Source of the DNA: Granulicella sp.
GTDB lineage: Bacteria; Acidobacteriota; Terriglobia; Terriglobales; Acidobacteriaceae
Assembly (NCBI GenBank): GCA_025408425.1
Contig: JANXYX010000001.1
Span: 62,001-126,000 of the forward strand
Reading direction: 5' to 3'
DNA length: 64,000 bases
Below the pieces are notes generated by a model. That model was not told the origin of the DNA, did not search any database, and saw only the letters and a list, made by a program, of their open reading frames with translations. Every line of letters begins with the position of its first letter. The first letter of the stretch is position 1. Of the stretch, positions 37,006-45,558 are shown one piece after another. Position numbers and translations under genes: made by a program.

Positions 37006-38106
37006 ATGTTTATTGACGAAGCACGAATTCGCATTAAAGCCGGCGACGGCGGCAACGGCTGTATGGCCTTTCGCCGGGAGAAGTTCGTCCCCAAGGGCGG
37101 CCCCTCCGGCGGCGACGGCGGACATGGCGGCGACATCATCATGTCCTCGTCACTCAGCCACAACACCCTGGTCCACTTCCGTTTCAATCCGGAGCATAAA
37201 GCGCAACGCGGCGGACACGGCCTCGGCTCCAACTGCTCGGGCTACGCTGGCGAATCGATCACTCTCAAAGTTCCCGTCGGAACCCTGCTCTACGATGACG
37301 ATACCGGCGAACTGATCCACGACTTCACCCGCCCCAACGAGTCCATCGTCATCGCCCGTGGCGGACGAGGCGGACGAGGTAATCAGCACTTCGCCACCAG
37401 CACCCATCAGGCTCCCCGAGAGCACGAACTCGGCCGTGCCGGCGAAGAGCGCAACTATCGCCTTGAGCTGCGCCTGCTCGCCGATGCAGGTCTTGTCGGC
37501 TATCCCAACGTCGGAAAATCCACGCTCATCTCGCGCCTCTCCGCTGCCAAGCCCAAGATCGCCAACTACGCCTTCACCACACTCGAACCCAACCTCGGCG
37601 TCGTTCAGGTAGGCGAGTACCCACACACTGAGTCCTTCACCGTGGCGGATCTCCCCGGCCTCATCGAAGGCGCCCACCTCGGAGCAGGCCTCGGCATCCA
37701 GTTCCTGAAGCACATCGAGCGCACCAGCGTCATCGTCCACCTCGTCGATGTCTCCGACTCCAGCAATCGCCCCGACCCAGTCGAGGACTTCAAAGTAATC
37801 ACGGAAGAGCTCAAGAGCTTCGATCCCGCCCTCGCTGCCAAGCCAACTATCCTCGTCGCGGCCAAGGCAGACGTCGCCAATCCCGACAAGCTCAAAAAGC
37901 TCACAGCGATGGCTAAACGCCGCAAACTCAAGTTCTTTCCCATCTCCGCTGTAAGCGGCGAAGGCATCGAGCCCCTCAAGTACGCCATCGCCGAACTGGT
38001 TGAACTCCATCGCCCCATCCAAATGGAGCCCGAGCCAGTCGAACCGGCCAGAGTAAAGCCCGCCTACCCGCCACCAGCCAACTCGGCGCGGGGCAGGTCA
38101 CGCTAA
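37006..38106 (+). CDS. obgE: GTPase ObgE/CgtA (366 aa)
   Basis: This ribosome-associated GTPase is needed for 50S maturation and stress control. The glycine-rich Obg fold ([20 protein letters not shown]) is followed by the G domain: G1 [10 protein letters not shown]2 region [13 protein letters not shown]3 [10 protein letters not shown]5 ISAVSGEG. The G4 guanine-specificity motif, normally NKxD, reads AKAD (VAAKADVAN), an uncommon change. The C-terminus is short and Pro-rich. The ATG at 37006 matches the family start [10 protein letters not shown]. The beta-barrel gene follows after a promoter-sized gap. Confidence 0.95.
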   Translation: MFIDEARIRIKAGDGGNGCMAFRREKFVPKGGPSGGDGGHGGDIIMSSSLSHNTLVHFRFNPEHKAQRGGHGLGSNCSGYAGESITLKVPVGTLLYDDDTGELIHDFTRPNESIVIARGGRGGRGNQHFATSTHQAPREHELGRAGEERNYRLELRLLADAGLVGYPNVGKSTLISRLSAAKPKIANYAFTTLEPNLGVVQVGEYPHTESFTVADLPGLIEGAHLGAGLGIQFLKHIERTSVIVHLVDVSDSSNRPDPVEDFKVITEELKSFDPALAAKPTILVAAKADVANPDKLKKLTAMAKRRKLKFFPISAVSGEGIEPLKYAIAELVELHRPIQMEPEPVEPARVKPAYPPPANSARGRSR

Positions 38107-38254
38107 GGTCACGCAGCCCACCGCGATGCCCGTACCCCAAAGCACACTCTCCCACTTGCACCAACTATCCCGGGGCGGGCCAATGTTTCGGTAGACTCAT
38201 AGCTACGCTGCTTACAGCTTTAGTTTCAGTTTGTACGTTCGAGGATCCCTATTC

Positions 38255-38836
38255 ATGAAACTCCGGTTACTTGCTGTAATCGTCTGCCTCTCTATGGCGA
38301 CTGTTGCGGCCCACGCTCAGATCGGTCTCTATCTCAACCCCATCGCAATCCGAGCCAGTAACTCCACTGCAGATTCGGGGCCCTTCGCCTTCCTTGGTCA
38401 AAACGCTAAGTCCCAGATGTTCTACGGCGTAAACCTTGGCGGCTACTACACCCTCTTCCATCAGGGCAACACCGAAGCTGGCATCGATGTCCGCGACTCC
38501 ATCGTGCACGGCAACGGCGCGGCGCTCAATAGCTTTCTCGTCGGGGGTCGCGTCGCCTTTGCCCCCTTCAGTCGCCCCATCAAGCCATACGTTCAGGCCT
38601 CGGTCGGAGCAGGAACGTCTCGTGCTGCCACCAACCCCGTACACATCACCAAAGCCCAGTACGGCGTCTACGTCGGTGCCGACTACACTCTCAACCGCCA
38701 CGTGGATCTCCGCATCCTCGAAGTCGGCTACAGCTCGCTGACCACTGCCAGCAGCGCCACCATCGGCGGTACGGCCACCATCCCCGCTTCCAACCTTCTT
38801 AGCTTCAGCACTGGCATCGTGCTTCGTTTCCCGTAA
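38255..38836 (+). CDS. Outer-membrane beta-barrel protein (193 aa)
   Basis: This is a secreted protein with a clear signal peptide (KLRLLAVIVCLSMATVAAHA, cleavage after AHA). The mature part shows alternating hydrophobic strands (GVNLGGYYTLF, PYVQASVGAGTS, YGVYVGADYTLN) and ends in SFSTGIVLRFP, consistent with an eight-stranded OmpA/OmpX-like barrel. Function is unknown; it may be structural or adhesive. It lies between obgE and nadD on the same strand but has its own upstream gap. Confidence 0.75.
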   Translation: MKLRLLAVIVCLSMATVAAHAQIGLYLNPIAIRASNSTADSGPFAFLGQNAKSQMFYGVNLGGYYTLFHQGNTEAGIDVRDSIVHGNGAALNSFLVGGRVAFAPFSRPIKPYVQASVGAGTSRAATNPVHITKAQYGVYVGADYTLNRHVDLRILEVGYSSLTTASSATIGGTATIPASNLLSFSTGIVLRFP

Positions 38837-38926
38837 GACCGTACTTCGCTCCTCTAATCCGGCCATAGTACCGCTTGCAGTCATTACCTCCGGACGGTAC
38901 ATCACACCGCGTTAGCCCCACTGCCC

Positions 38927-39523
38927 ATGCGCGTAGCTCTCTTTGGCGGCACGTTCGATCCCATCCACCGCGGCCATCTGGCCATCGCAAAAGCCGCGGC
39001 CGACGCCTTTCGTCTCGATACCGTCCTCTTCGCGCCTGTTGGCCGGCAACCCCTCAAGCTGGAAGGCACCCCCACACCCTTTGCCGACCGCCTTGCCATG
39101 GTCGCCCTCGCCACCGCATCAGACCTTCGCTTCGCCGTCTCCGATCTGGACGCGCCCCGGCCCGATGGCGCGCCCAACTACACCATAGACACCATCACCG
39201 CGCTGCAACGTCAAATGCCCCAATCCACTCTCTTCGTCCTCGTCGGCGCCGACAGCTTTCTCAATCTCCGGCACTGGCGGCAGCCTGATCAGCTACTCAC
39301 CATGACAGACTGGATCGTCGTCAGCCGCCCCGGATTCTCCCTCGAAGACCTATCCCCCCTCAAGCTCACTCCCGCCCAATACTCTCGTATCCACCTCCTC
39401 AATAGCGTTCACGAGGACGTCTCAGCCACGGACCTCCGTCGCCGCCTTCAACAAGAAGATCCCTGCAGCGACCTGCTCCCTCCTCCAGTCCTCCAATACA
39501 TCCAGCACCATCACCTCTACTAG
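38927..39523 (+). CDS. nadD: Nicotinate-nucleotide adenylyltransferase NadD (198 aa)
   Basis: This cytoplasmic enzyme makes nicotinate adenine dinucleotide from NaMN and ATP in NAD synthesis. The nucleotidyltransferase motif GGTFDPIHRGHLAI is at the N-terminus. The conserved FAPVGRQPLK, LVGADSFLNLRHWRQ and the C-terminal ISATDLRRRL-like signature (SATDLRRRLQQ) are seen. It is upstream of rsfS with a gap of 138 bases, the common nadD-rsfS order. Confidence 0.95.
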   Translation: MRVALFGGTFDPIHRGHLAIAKAAADAFRLDTVLFAPVGRQPLKLEGTPTPFADRLAMVALATASDLRFAVSDLDAPRPDGAPNYTIDTITALQRQMPQSTLFVLVGADSFLNLRHWRQPDQLLTMTDWIVVSRPGFSLEDLSPLKLTPAQYSRIHLLNSVHEDVSATDLRRRLQQEDPCSDLLPPPVLQYIQHHHLY

Positions 39524-39661
39524 CCTGCTTCACGGCCTCTGCTCGCACTCTTCGCCTTCGCATTCCTCCCGATTACCTCAACTTGCATCCAATCCAGACA
39601 GGGCCACCGCTGGTATACGCGACCACAACCCGATACGATAGAGATTGATAGAAGGAGCATC

Positions 39662-40345
39662 ATGCCCTCAATTGAAACCTACGAGCTGCTTCTCGCCGCC
39701 GCTGCGGCCGCCGAAGACAAAAAAGCCGAAGACATCCGCATCCTCGCCCTCGACCCCACAGAGAGTGGCCTCACCGATTACTTCCTCATCTGCAACGGAA
39801 CCAACGAGCGCCAGAACGTCGCCATCACCGATGAGATAGAGCTCCGCCTCAAGCGCGAGTTCGGCGTCTATCCCAACTCCGTCGAAGGCCGGCGCCAGGG
39901 TGAGTGGATCCTCATGGACTACGTCGACTTCATCGTTCACGTCTTTTCCGCTGAGAAACGCGCCTTTTACGGCCTGGAACGCCTCCGCAAATCGGCCACC
40001 ACCATCAGCGTCGACGACCTCAACGCAGAGCTCAAGGCCGCCATCGCCGCCACCCGCGCCAAAGCCCCAAGAAAAGCCGTAGCCCCAGCCACTCCGAGCC
40101 TCGCGGCAAAGAAGATTGTAGCCAAGAAGGTTGCAGTCAAGAAGACCGCAGTCAAGAAGGCCGCAGCCAAACCAGCTCCAGCTAAAGCACCTGCGAAAAA
40201 AGCTAGCCCCGCAAAGAAAGCTGCGGCAAAGAAGGCCGTATCCAAAGCTCCAGCGAAGAAAGTAGCAGTCAAAGCGGCAGCCAGGCCCACCACGAAGGCC
40301 ACGAAAAAAACTCCGGCAAAGCGTTCAACCTCGACCAAAAAGTAA
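39662..40345 (+). CDS. rsfS: Ribosomal silencing factor RsfS with histone H1-like Lys/Ala-rich tail (227 aa)
   Basis: Residues 1 to about 125 are a normal RsfS, which binds ribosomal protein uL14 and blocks subunit joining in starvation: KKAEDIRILAL, TDYFLICNGTNERQ, GEWILMDYVDFIVHVF. From about 138 onward come roughly 90 residues of AKKA/VKKA/APAKK-type repeats, very basic and low in complexity, like bacterial histone H1 or HU tails. Usual RsfS length is 105-150, so this is a clear extension in frame with the domain. GAAGGAG ends five bases before the ATG, and CCCGATACGATAGA upstream looks like the promoter -10 context seen elsewhere. A strong terminator follows. Confidence 0.93.
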   Translation: MPSIETYELLLAAAAAAEDKKAEDIRILALDPTESGLTDYFLICNGTNERQNVAITDEIELRLKREFGVYPNSVEGRRQGEWILMDYVDFIVHVFSAEKRAFYGLERLRKSATTISVDDLNAELKAAIAATRAKAPRKAVAPATPSLAAKKIVAKKVAVKKTAVKKAAAKPAPAKAPAKKASPAKKAAAKKAVSKAPAKKVAVKAAARPTTKATKKTPAKRSTSTKK

Positions 40346-40384
40346 TCGCGACCAAAAAGTAACCGTTATCGATCGGTATCCAAA

Positions 40385-40424
40385 CACACAAAAGCGGAGA
40401 GCCAAGGCTCTCCGCTTTTGTGTG
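40385..40424 (+). terminator. Rho-independent terminator after rsfS
   Basis: A perfect 19-bp inverted repeat lies at 40385-40403 and 40406-40424 with a two-base AA centre. The inner stem is AGCGGAGAGCC/GGCTCTCCGCT, flanked by A and T runs on the two sides, so it can act in both directions. It closes the nadD-rsfS unit. Confidence 0.85.
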
Positions 40425-40530
40425 CATAACCTCAACCGACGATAGTGCTCGTCCTTGTATTCATTCGGTTCGCCGCCGGGAATCCTGGTTGCGAGCATCC
40501 CAGAAAGCTTTCACCGAAGAAAAGAAAAAG

Positions 40531-40559
40531 AGAGAGGAGGGGCTACTAGCCTCCTCTCT
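40531..40559 (-). terminator. Rho-independent terminator of the receptor ending at 40581
   Basis: Arms AGAGAGGAGG (40531-40540) and CCTCCTCTCT (40550-40559) form a stem. On the minus strand the hairpin is followed by CTTTTTCTTTTC, a good U tract. Confidence 0.8.
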
Positions 40560-40580
40560 AATTGCTTCACATCGGTTCGG

Positions 40581-43500
40581 TTAGAAGTTGATCTTCAATG
40601 CGAACTGGCCGAAGCGCCGCTCGTCGTTCGCACCGCTATTGTTGCCAATGCCGCCCTTGGACGCCGTGATCGGCACCGGTACGCCGTAGCCGACGTTGGC
40701 AACATCATTGAGACCTTGCTGAACAAAGAGATTGTGATGGTTGAGAAGATCAAAGCCTTCTGCACGGAACTCCAGATTGATATCCTCATGAATCGGGAAG
40801 GTCTTGCTTATAGAGGCATCGAAGATCCATGCCCCAGGTCCGCGGAAACTGTTGCGAGCAACCATGGTCGAAGGGAACGGGCCCCAATCAGAAATTCCAA
40901 ACAGCGCAGGATTGCCGAAGCTAACGGCTGCCGGAAGATTGCCGATGACGTAGCTGTTCGATCCACCTCCATGCTGACCGCTCGGGATTGATTTGAAGGT
41001 GTGCTGTGGAATCGCACCACCGGCTGGTGCGTAACGTGCAACTTGATAGCCGCTGTTATTTTTCGTGCTGTCAAAGTAGGTGAATGGCGAACCCGTACGG
41101 ACTGTATACATACCCGTAACCTGCCAGCCACCCAATGTCTCGGCCAGCAAGCCATGGCCTTTCGCATAGAAAGGGGGCCGGTAGATCGGCGCGATCACTA
41201 GACGATGGCGGATATCAAGGTCGCCATTGCCTCGATCGAAGCCGGGATTGAATGGCTCCGTATATCCAAGCCCAAACGCGTTATTGGTCTCGGAAAACGT
41301 CGTGCTGAGATCGTCCATCTGATGCGCCAGCGTGTAGTTCGCTACCAGGCTGAGTCCAGTGTTACGGAGGTTAATGCTTTGGAACTGGACGTTCATCGAC
41401 TCGTAGTAGGAGTCGCCATTGGAGCCCCGGTTATTGATGTTGGAATATTGGCTAATCAGTCTTGTGAGCCCGGTCTTTCCTTGGGCATCTTTGGTTGGAT
41501 CGCCAAGAAGCGCATTGCCCGAACCGAGGGCGTTTATGTTCTTAATATCGTACAGATGGAGCCCGCGGGCGCCGGAATACTGCAGCGACAACACTGTGTT
41601 GTGTGCCAGTTGCTGTTCCAGCGCCGCATCCCAGAACTGCGTCTGCGCCGTGCGTATATTTTGGTCCACATGCCGCAGGCTGGTGGGCGGCAGCGGAACA
41701 CTTCCCGAGGCTCCCCCAAGTGGACCGGAATTCGAACTGGTGATCTTCGTATTGTTGATCACGACAACTGCGTAATTCGGAGGATTCTGAATCACGTTAA
41801 AGGTGACGTTTCCGAAGTTTCGTTCATAGCTGATGCCATAGCCTCCACGAAGCGCCGTCTTACCTGTTCCAAAGAAGTCATACGCGAAACCGATACGCGG
41901 CGAAACTGTGCCGTATTGCGGGTTCCACAGGCCTCCGATTGGACTCTTTGGAGTGGTAAATACCTGGCCGCTGCGAATGCCCTGAAAGAGATCTGCGCCT
42001 GCGCCATAGTAAAAGTTGGAATCCAGGTTCCGGTTGTTGTTATGCTGCACGCCATAGTACTCATAGCGCACGCCATAATTCAGGGTCAACTTCGGCGTTA
42101 GTCTGAATGAGTCCTGCGCGTAAACGCCCCAGTCATGGAAGCGGTTGCTGCGCGCAAAGCTCGGCTGGGTTGCCGGCAAGGTGATGGAGCATGCCGGCGT
42201 CTGCGTTAGTGCACCCGTATAAGGGTTGCGTACGCACGGCAGTGCGCCGTTGGGGCTAACAGCCGCCTGAAACTGGAATAGATTGCCGGTGATGAGATTC
42301 TGCAGTCCGGCCGTTCGATTCACGCCAACCTGCTCGGACGCCTGTGCAAACGCTCCATAAGAGTTATTGGCCTGCACGTAGATGATCTGGACACCATACT
42401 GCATGGAGTGTCTCCCCTTCTGGAAGTGCAAATCCTCATTGACCTGGATCGTATTTTGCGGTCCGCCAAAGGGTAGGCCACCAAGCGCCGGGTTGAAGTC
42501 GTAAAATCCCGGCAGTTGGATAAACGTACTGGTTGTCGGTAGCTGCGCATTGGTTGACACAATCAGCGTCGGGACGTTCTGCAGCTTCGTGTCGTAGCTC
42601 AAGGGCGCATTGAATCTACTAAAGCTGAGTTTTGTTGTGGAAGCTATGAATGGGTTGAACACATGGGTTGCGCTCAGCAGATAAGCTCGGGATTTGGCGG
42701 CCGAAGCAACGTTGTATTGAGAGTAAGGTGACGCGAACGCTGAGCCACTCTCGTCTATTTCTTGATAGTCGGCATAGCGGAAGAACATCGTGGTGTGGTC
42801 CGACAGGTTGTAGTCCACCCGCCCGACGATGTTGTAGGTGTTTTGCGGAACACTGCCGCCGGTGTTGATTGGGGCGGTATACGCCACCGTACCGAAAGCC
42901 GGGGTGCTGGCCGGAATCCCCGTTATTCCAAGCTGGCCGGCAGTGTAGGTCTTCGTGAAGTTGAAACTCTTGCCGCCCGAATAAGTCGTAAAGAAATCCT
43001 GCGTGTTGGCTGCGGAAAGAGCGAGAAACTGGGGCGTGGGGACCGCTGCAAGACTTATCGCGGAACTGCGGACGCGGGTCCATTCCGTGCTCCCGAAGAA
43101 GAACAACTTATCCTTGATGGCTGGACCGCCCACTGCGAAACCAAACTGGTTGCGTGTGTACTTGCCCTTCGGGGCACCCTGTTGGGCATTCAGAACAGTG
43201 TTCGACGTGTAGGTGGAGAGACGGTTGAACTCCCACAGGACGCCATGGAATGTGTTGGTGCCGCTCTTCGTCGTCACGTTGACGATCCCCCCCGAGGCCC
43301 GGCCGTATTGGGGTTCATAGTTACTGGTCTGGACGCGGAACTCCTGCGTAGCGTCCTGGGGAATGTAGACCCCGACGTTATCGGCGAAAACGCTGATGTT
43401 CTCGACGCCATCCAACAGAATCTCGGTGCCACTCGACCGCTGTCCATTTACATTGAAGCCCACACCGCGCATAGTTGCATTCTGCGAGTTTCCGCCCGTG

Positions 43501-44036
43501 GTGTTTCTCGAATCGCCGCTATTAGTGCTATCCCCCGCGGATACATTGCCCGCAAGCGCGACAAGATCATAGGGATTACGAGTAAGGCTCGGCATCTGTG
43601 CCACCTGGGTCGCGTTTACGATCTGCGATAGTTCTTGTGACTGCGTGTTGGTCTGTGCCCCACCCGCAGCGGTCACCTCCATGGTGGTGACCTCTCGCGT
43701 CAGCGAGAGCTTGGCGTCCACCGTTACCTTGGACGCGACCGTGACCTCAACACGAGTAACGTAGGGTTGAAATCCAGCGCCTTGTATTGTCAGTTCATAG
43801 GTGGCCGGTTGCAGGCCCGTGACGACGTAGGCACCTGTGCCACTGGTGGTTGCAGTACGAACAGCATTTGTGCCGATGTTCTTTACGGTGACGGTTGCAT
43901 TGGGCAGAAACGCGCTTGTAGGGTCGGTAACCGTTCCGGCAATCTGCCCAGTCTCCTGAGCAATGGCATTTGGAGTCAAGGCGATCAGCGCGATTACGAT
44001 CGCCAAAAGCAATATTGAACTAAATAGGTTCTTCAT
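40581..44036 (-). CDS. TonB-dependent receptor, Oar-like (1151 aa), atypical base composition
   Basis: This is an outer-membrane receptor with signal peptide (KNLFSSILLLAIVIALIALT), carboxypeptidase-regulatory-like domain (GQIAGTVTDPTSAFLPNATV), plug with YEPQYGRASGGIVNVTTKSG and a large barrel ending FGQFALKINF. AGGAGAAAG is a strong ribosome site. Third codon positions are less biased to G/C than in the other receptors, so it may be a recent arrival. It splits the usual rsfS-rlmH pair. Its promoter contains the same TetR-type palindrome as the receptor at 1615. Ligand unknown. Confidence 0.92.
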   Translation of the reverse strand: MKNLFSSILLLAIVIALIALTPNAIAQETGQIAGTVTDPTSAFLPNATVTVKNIGTNAVRTATTSGTGAYVVTGLQPATYELTIQGAGFQPYVTRVEVTVASKVTVDAKLSLTREVTTMEVTAAGGAQTNTQSQELSQIVNATQVAQMPSLTRNPYDLVALAGNVSAGDSTNSGDSRNTTGGNSQNATMRGVGFNVNGQRSSGTEILLDGVENISVFADNVGVYIPQDATQEFRVQTSNYEPQYGRASGGIVNVTTKSGTNTFHGVLWEFNRLSTYTSNTVLNAQQGAPKGKYTRNQFGFAVGGPAIKDKLFFFGSTEWTRVRSSAISLAAVPTPQFLALSAANTQDFFTTYSGGKSFNFTKTYTAGQLGITGIPASTPAFGTVAYTAPINTGGSVPQNTYNIVGRVDYNLSDHTTMFFRYADYQEIDESGSAFASPYSQYNVASAAKSRAYLLSATHVFNPFIASTTKLSFSRFNAPLSYDTKLQNVPTLIVSTNAQLPTTSTFIQLPGFYDFNPALGGLPFGGPQNTIQVNEDLHFQKGRHSMQYGVQIIYVQANNSYGAFAQASEQVGVNRTAGLQNLITGNLFQFQAAVSPNGALPCVRNPYTGALTQTPACSITLPATQPSFARSNRFHDWGVYAQDSFRLTPKLTLNYGVRYEYYGVQHNNNRNLDSNFYYGAGADLFQGIRSGQVFTTPKSPIGGLWNPQYGTVSPRIGFAYDFFGTGKTALRGGYGISYERNFGNVTFNVIQNPPNYAVVVINNTKITSSNSGPLGGASGSVPLPPTSLRHVDQNIRTAQTQFWDAALEQQLAHNTVLSLQYSGARGLHLYDIKNINALGSGNALLGDPTKDAQGKTGLTRLISQYSNINNRGSNGDSYYESMNVQFQSINLRNTGLSLVANYTLAHQMDDLSTTFSETNNAFGLGYTEPFNPGFDRGNGDLDIRHRLVIAPIYRPPFYAKGHGLLAETLGGWQVTGMYTVRTGSPFTYFDSTKNNSGYQVARYAPAGGAIPQHTFKSIPSGQHGGGSNSYVIGNLPAAVSFGNPALFGISDWGPFPSTMVARNSFRGPGAWIFDASISKTFPIHEDINLEFRAEGFDLLNHHNLFVQQGLNDVANVGYGVPVPITASKGGIGNNSGANDERRFGQFALKINF

Positions 44037-44074
44037 TCACTTTCTCCTAACCCTTGATTTACAGCTCGGCCCAG

Positions 44075-44102
44075 AGGGTAATGAACGAGTATTCATAGTC
44101 AA
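44075..44102 (-). promoter_or_regulatory. Promoter of the 40581-44036 receptor with embedded TetR-type palindrome
   Basis: On the minus strand TTGACT (44097-44102) and TACCCT (44075-44080) are separated by exactly the 16-bp operator ATGAATACTCGTTCAT (44081-44096). The arms differ from the 5393-5408 site by two changes that largely keep the symmetry. Repression by a TetR-family protein is inferred. Confidence 0.6.
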
Positions 44103-44208
44103 TTATGCAATTGAGGGACCATTCCACTAAAGAGACGGCAATATCGTAGTAAAGCCAATTTTTGCAATACTTGAATCGAATCCCCATCAATTCCACTGCC
44201 AAACTATT

Positions 44209-44235
44209 ATGAAAAACAGTATATGAAAAACAGTA
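44209..44235 (+). repeat. Direct repeat of 13 bp in an AT-rich spacer
   Basis: ATGAAAAACAGTA occurs at 44209-44221 and again at 44223-44235. It lies between divergent receptor and rlmH genes and might be a protein-binding or slippage site. Confidence 0.6.
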
Positions 44236-44262
44236 AAATTTCATTTTCCATGAATAGAGTTG

Positions 44263-44281
44263 GCACTCAATTCTTGAGTGC
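44263..44281. promoter_or_regulatory. Inverted repeat GCACTCAA/TTGAGTGC upstream of rlmH
   Basis: Perfect 8-bp arms (44263-44270, 44274-44281) around TTC lie about 50 bases before rlmH. The half-sites GCACTC and GAGTGC are those of the HrcA operator CIRCE, but with a seven-base rather than nine-base spacing, so identity is doubtful. Confidence 0.4.
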
Positions 44282-44331
44282 AATGTATTAGGGTAGTGAC
44301 GATCCATTAGGAATCTTGCCTCAAACCTTTT

Positions 44332-44787
44332 ATGAAAATCACTCTCACTGCTGTCCTCGCCCGTACCGCACGCACCAAGGCCGAGCCCACCGACCGTCTA
44401 CTCGCCGACTACATTGCTCGGACCGCCCGCTACATCCCCTGCGACTCCCAGCTCTTCGATACCGAGCCCGCCTTCCTTGAATGGCTGGAGCACCAGCCTG
44501 GACGCGTCCGCCCCTTTGCCATCCTCCTCGACAGCCGCGGCCAGCAGCTCACCTCCGAGGAGTTCGCCACCCGTCTCGGCCGCCTCCGCGACGACGGCAC
44601 CCAGCGCCTCGTCCTCGCCATCGGCCCCGCAGACGGCTGGTCCCCCTCCGCCCTCCAGAAGGCGCAACTCCTCTTCTCCCTCGGACGAATCACTCTACCC
44701 CACCAACTTGCTCGCGTCGTATTAGCCGAGCAGGTTTACCGTGCCACGACAATCCTCGCCGGCCACCCCTACCACTCCGGCCATTAG
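44332..44787 (+). CDS. rlmH: 23S rRNA (pseudouridine-1915-N3)-methyltransferase RlmH (151 aa)
   Basis: This SPOUT methyltransferase modifies pseudouridine 1915 in helix 69 of assembled 70S ribosomes. Seen are LLDSRGQQLTSEEFA, the SAM-binding knot loop LAIGPADGWS and the C-terminal EQVYRATTILAGHPYHSGH, nearly diagnostic for RlmH. Length is normal. It normally adjoins rsfS; here a receptor gene and AT-rich spacer separate them. cobO follows after about 40 bases. Confidence 0.95.
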   Translation: MKITLTAVLARTARTKAEPTDRLLADYIARTARYIPCDSQLFDTEPAFLEWLEHQPGRVRPFAILLDSRGQQLTSEEFATRLGRLRDDGTQRLVLAIGPADGWSPSALQKAQLLFSLGRITLPHQLARVVLAEQVYRATTILAGHPYHSGH

Positions 44788-44828
44788 GCCCCCGCTCCCA
44801 CAACCGCGTTGTGTAACCTAACAGTTCT

Positions 44829-45380
44829 ATGACCGAATCCTCCCCTGCATCCTCCCGCCGCGGCCTGATCCTTATCAACACCGGACCAGGCAAGGGCAAA
44901 ACCACCGCCGCTCTCGGAACCGCCTTCCGTGCCGCCGGCAACGGCATGCGCGTCCTCATCCTCCAGTTCCTCAAAGGATCCTGGCACTACGGAGAGCTCG
45001 ACTCCGCCCTCAAAATGGGGCCGGACTTCGTCATCAAACAGATGGGCCGCGGCTTCGTAAAAGTCGGCGGTGCCGAGACTGACCCGGAAGACATCAAGAT
45101 GGTCGAAGACGCCTGGGCCGAAGCCGCCGACGCCATCCTCTCCGGCGACTGGGACCTCGTCGTCCTCGACGAGATCAACTACGCCATCGGCTACAAGATG
45201 CTCGACCCCCAAGCCGTAGCCGACGTCCTCCGCTGCAAGCCCGAGATGGTCCACGTCATCCTCACCGGCCGCAACGCCCACCCCCTCTTAATCGAACTGG
45301 CCGACACCGTCACCGAGATGCGCGAAGTCAAACACGCCTACCAAAAAGGAATCCTCGCCCAACGCGGCATCGAGTTCTAA
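44829..45380 (+). CDS. cobO: Cob(I)yrinic acid a,c-diamide adenosyltransferase (183 aa)
   Basis: This is an ATP:corrinoid adenosyltransferase of the CobA/CobO/BtuR type, making adenosylcobalamin or its precursor. The P-loop GPGKGKTTAALG is at about 19-30. Also present are LQFLKGSWHYGE, WDLVVLDEINYA (Walker B) and HAYQKGILAQRGIEF, the standard C-terminus. No cobalamin riboswitch was recognised upstream. It may be cotranscribed with rlmH. Downstream sequence turns abruptly AT-rich at the start of the next island. Confidence 0.93.
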   Translation: MTESSPASSRRGLILINTGPGKGKTTAALGTAFRAAGNGMRVLILQFLKGSWHYGELDSALKMGPDFVIKQMGRGFVKVGGAETDPEDIKMVEDAWAEAADAILSGDWDLVVLDEINYAIGYKMLDPQAVADVLRCKPEMVHVILTGRNAHPLLIELADTVTEMREVKHAYQKGILAQRGIEF

Positions 45381-45504
45381 AAATGAGAGCAAATAGTGCG
45401 CCCTATTTTGTGGATAGCTATCTGATACTGGGAAAAAAGAATAAAAAAAACAAAGATAAAATCCATAAATTTAATAAAAATAACGCATTACGTAATATTT
45501 TTTA

Positions 45505-45534
45505 TTGACTGAATGAAATTATGAGACATAAAGT
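45505..45534 (+). promoter_or_regulatory. Promoter of the beta-family gene
   Basis: TTGACT (45505-45510) and TAAAGT (45529-45534) are 18 bases apart in strongly AT-rich DNA (45381-45558). The palindrome ATTACGTAAT (45487-45496) lies just upstream and may be a regulator site. AGGAGG precedes the ATG at 45559. Confidence 0.55.
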
Positions 45535-45558
45535 AGATTCATCCTGAGGAGGAACTTT

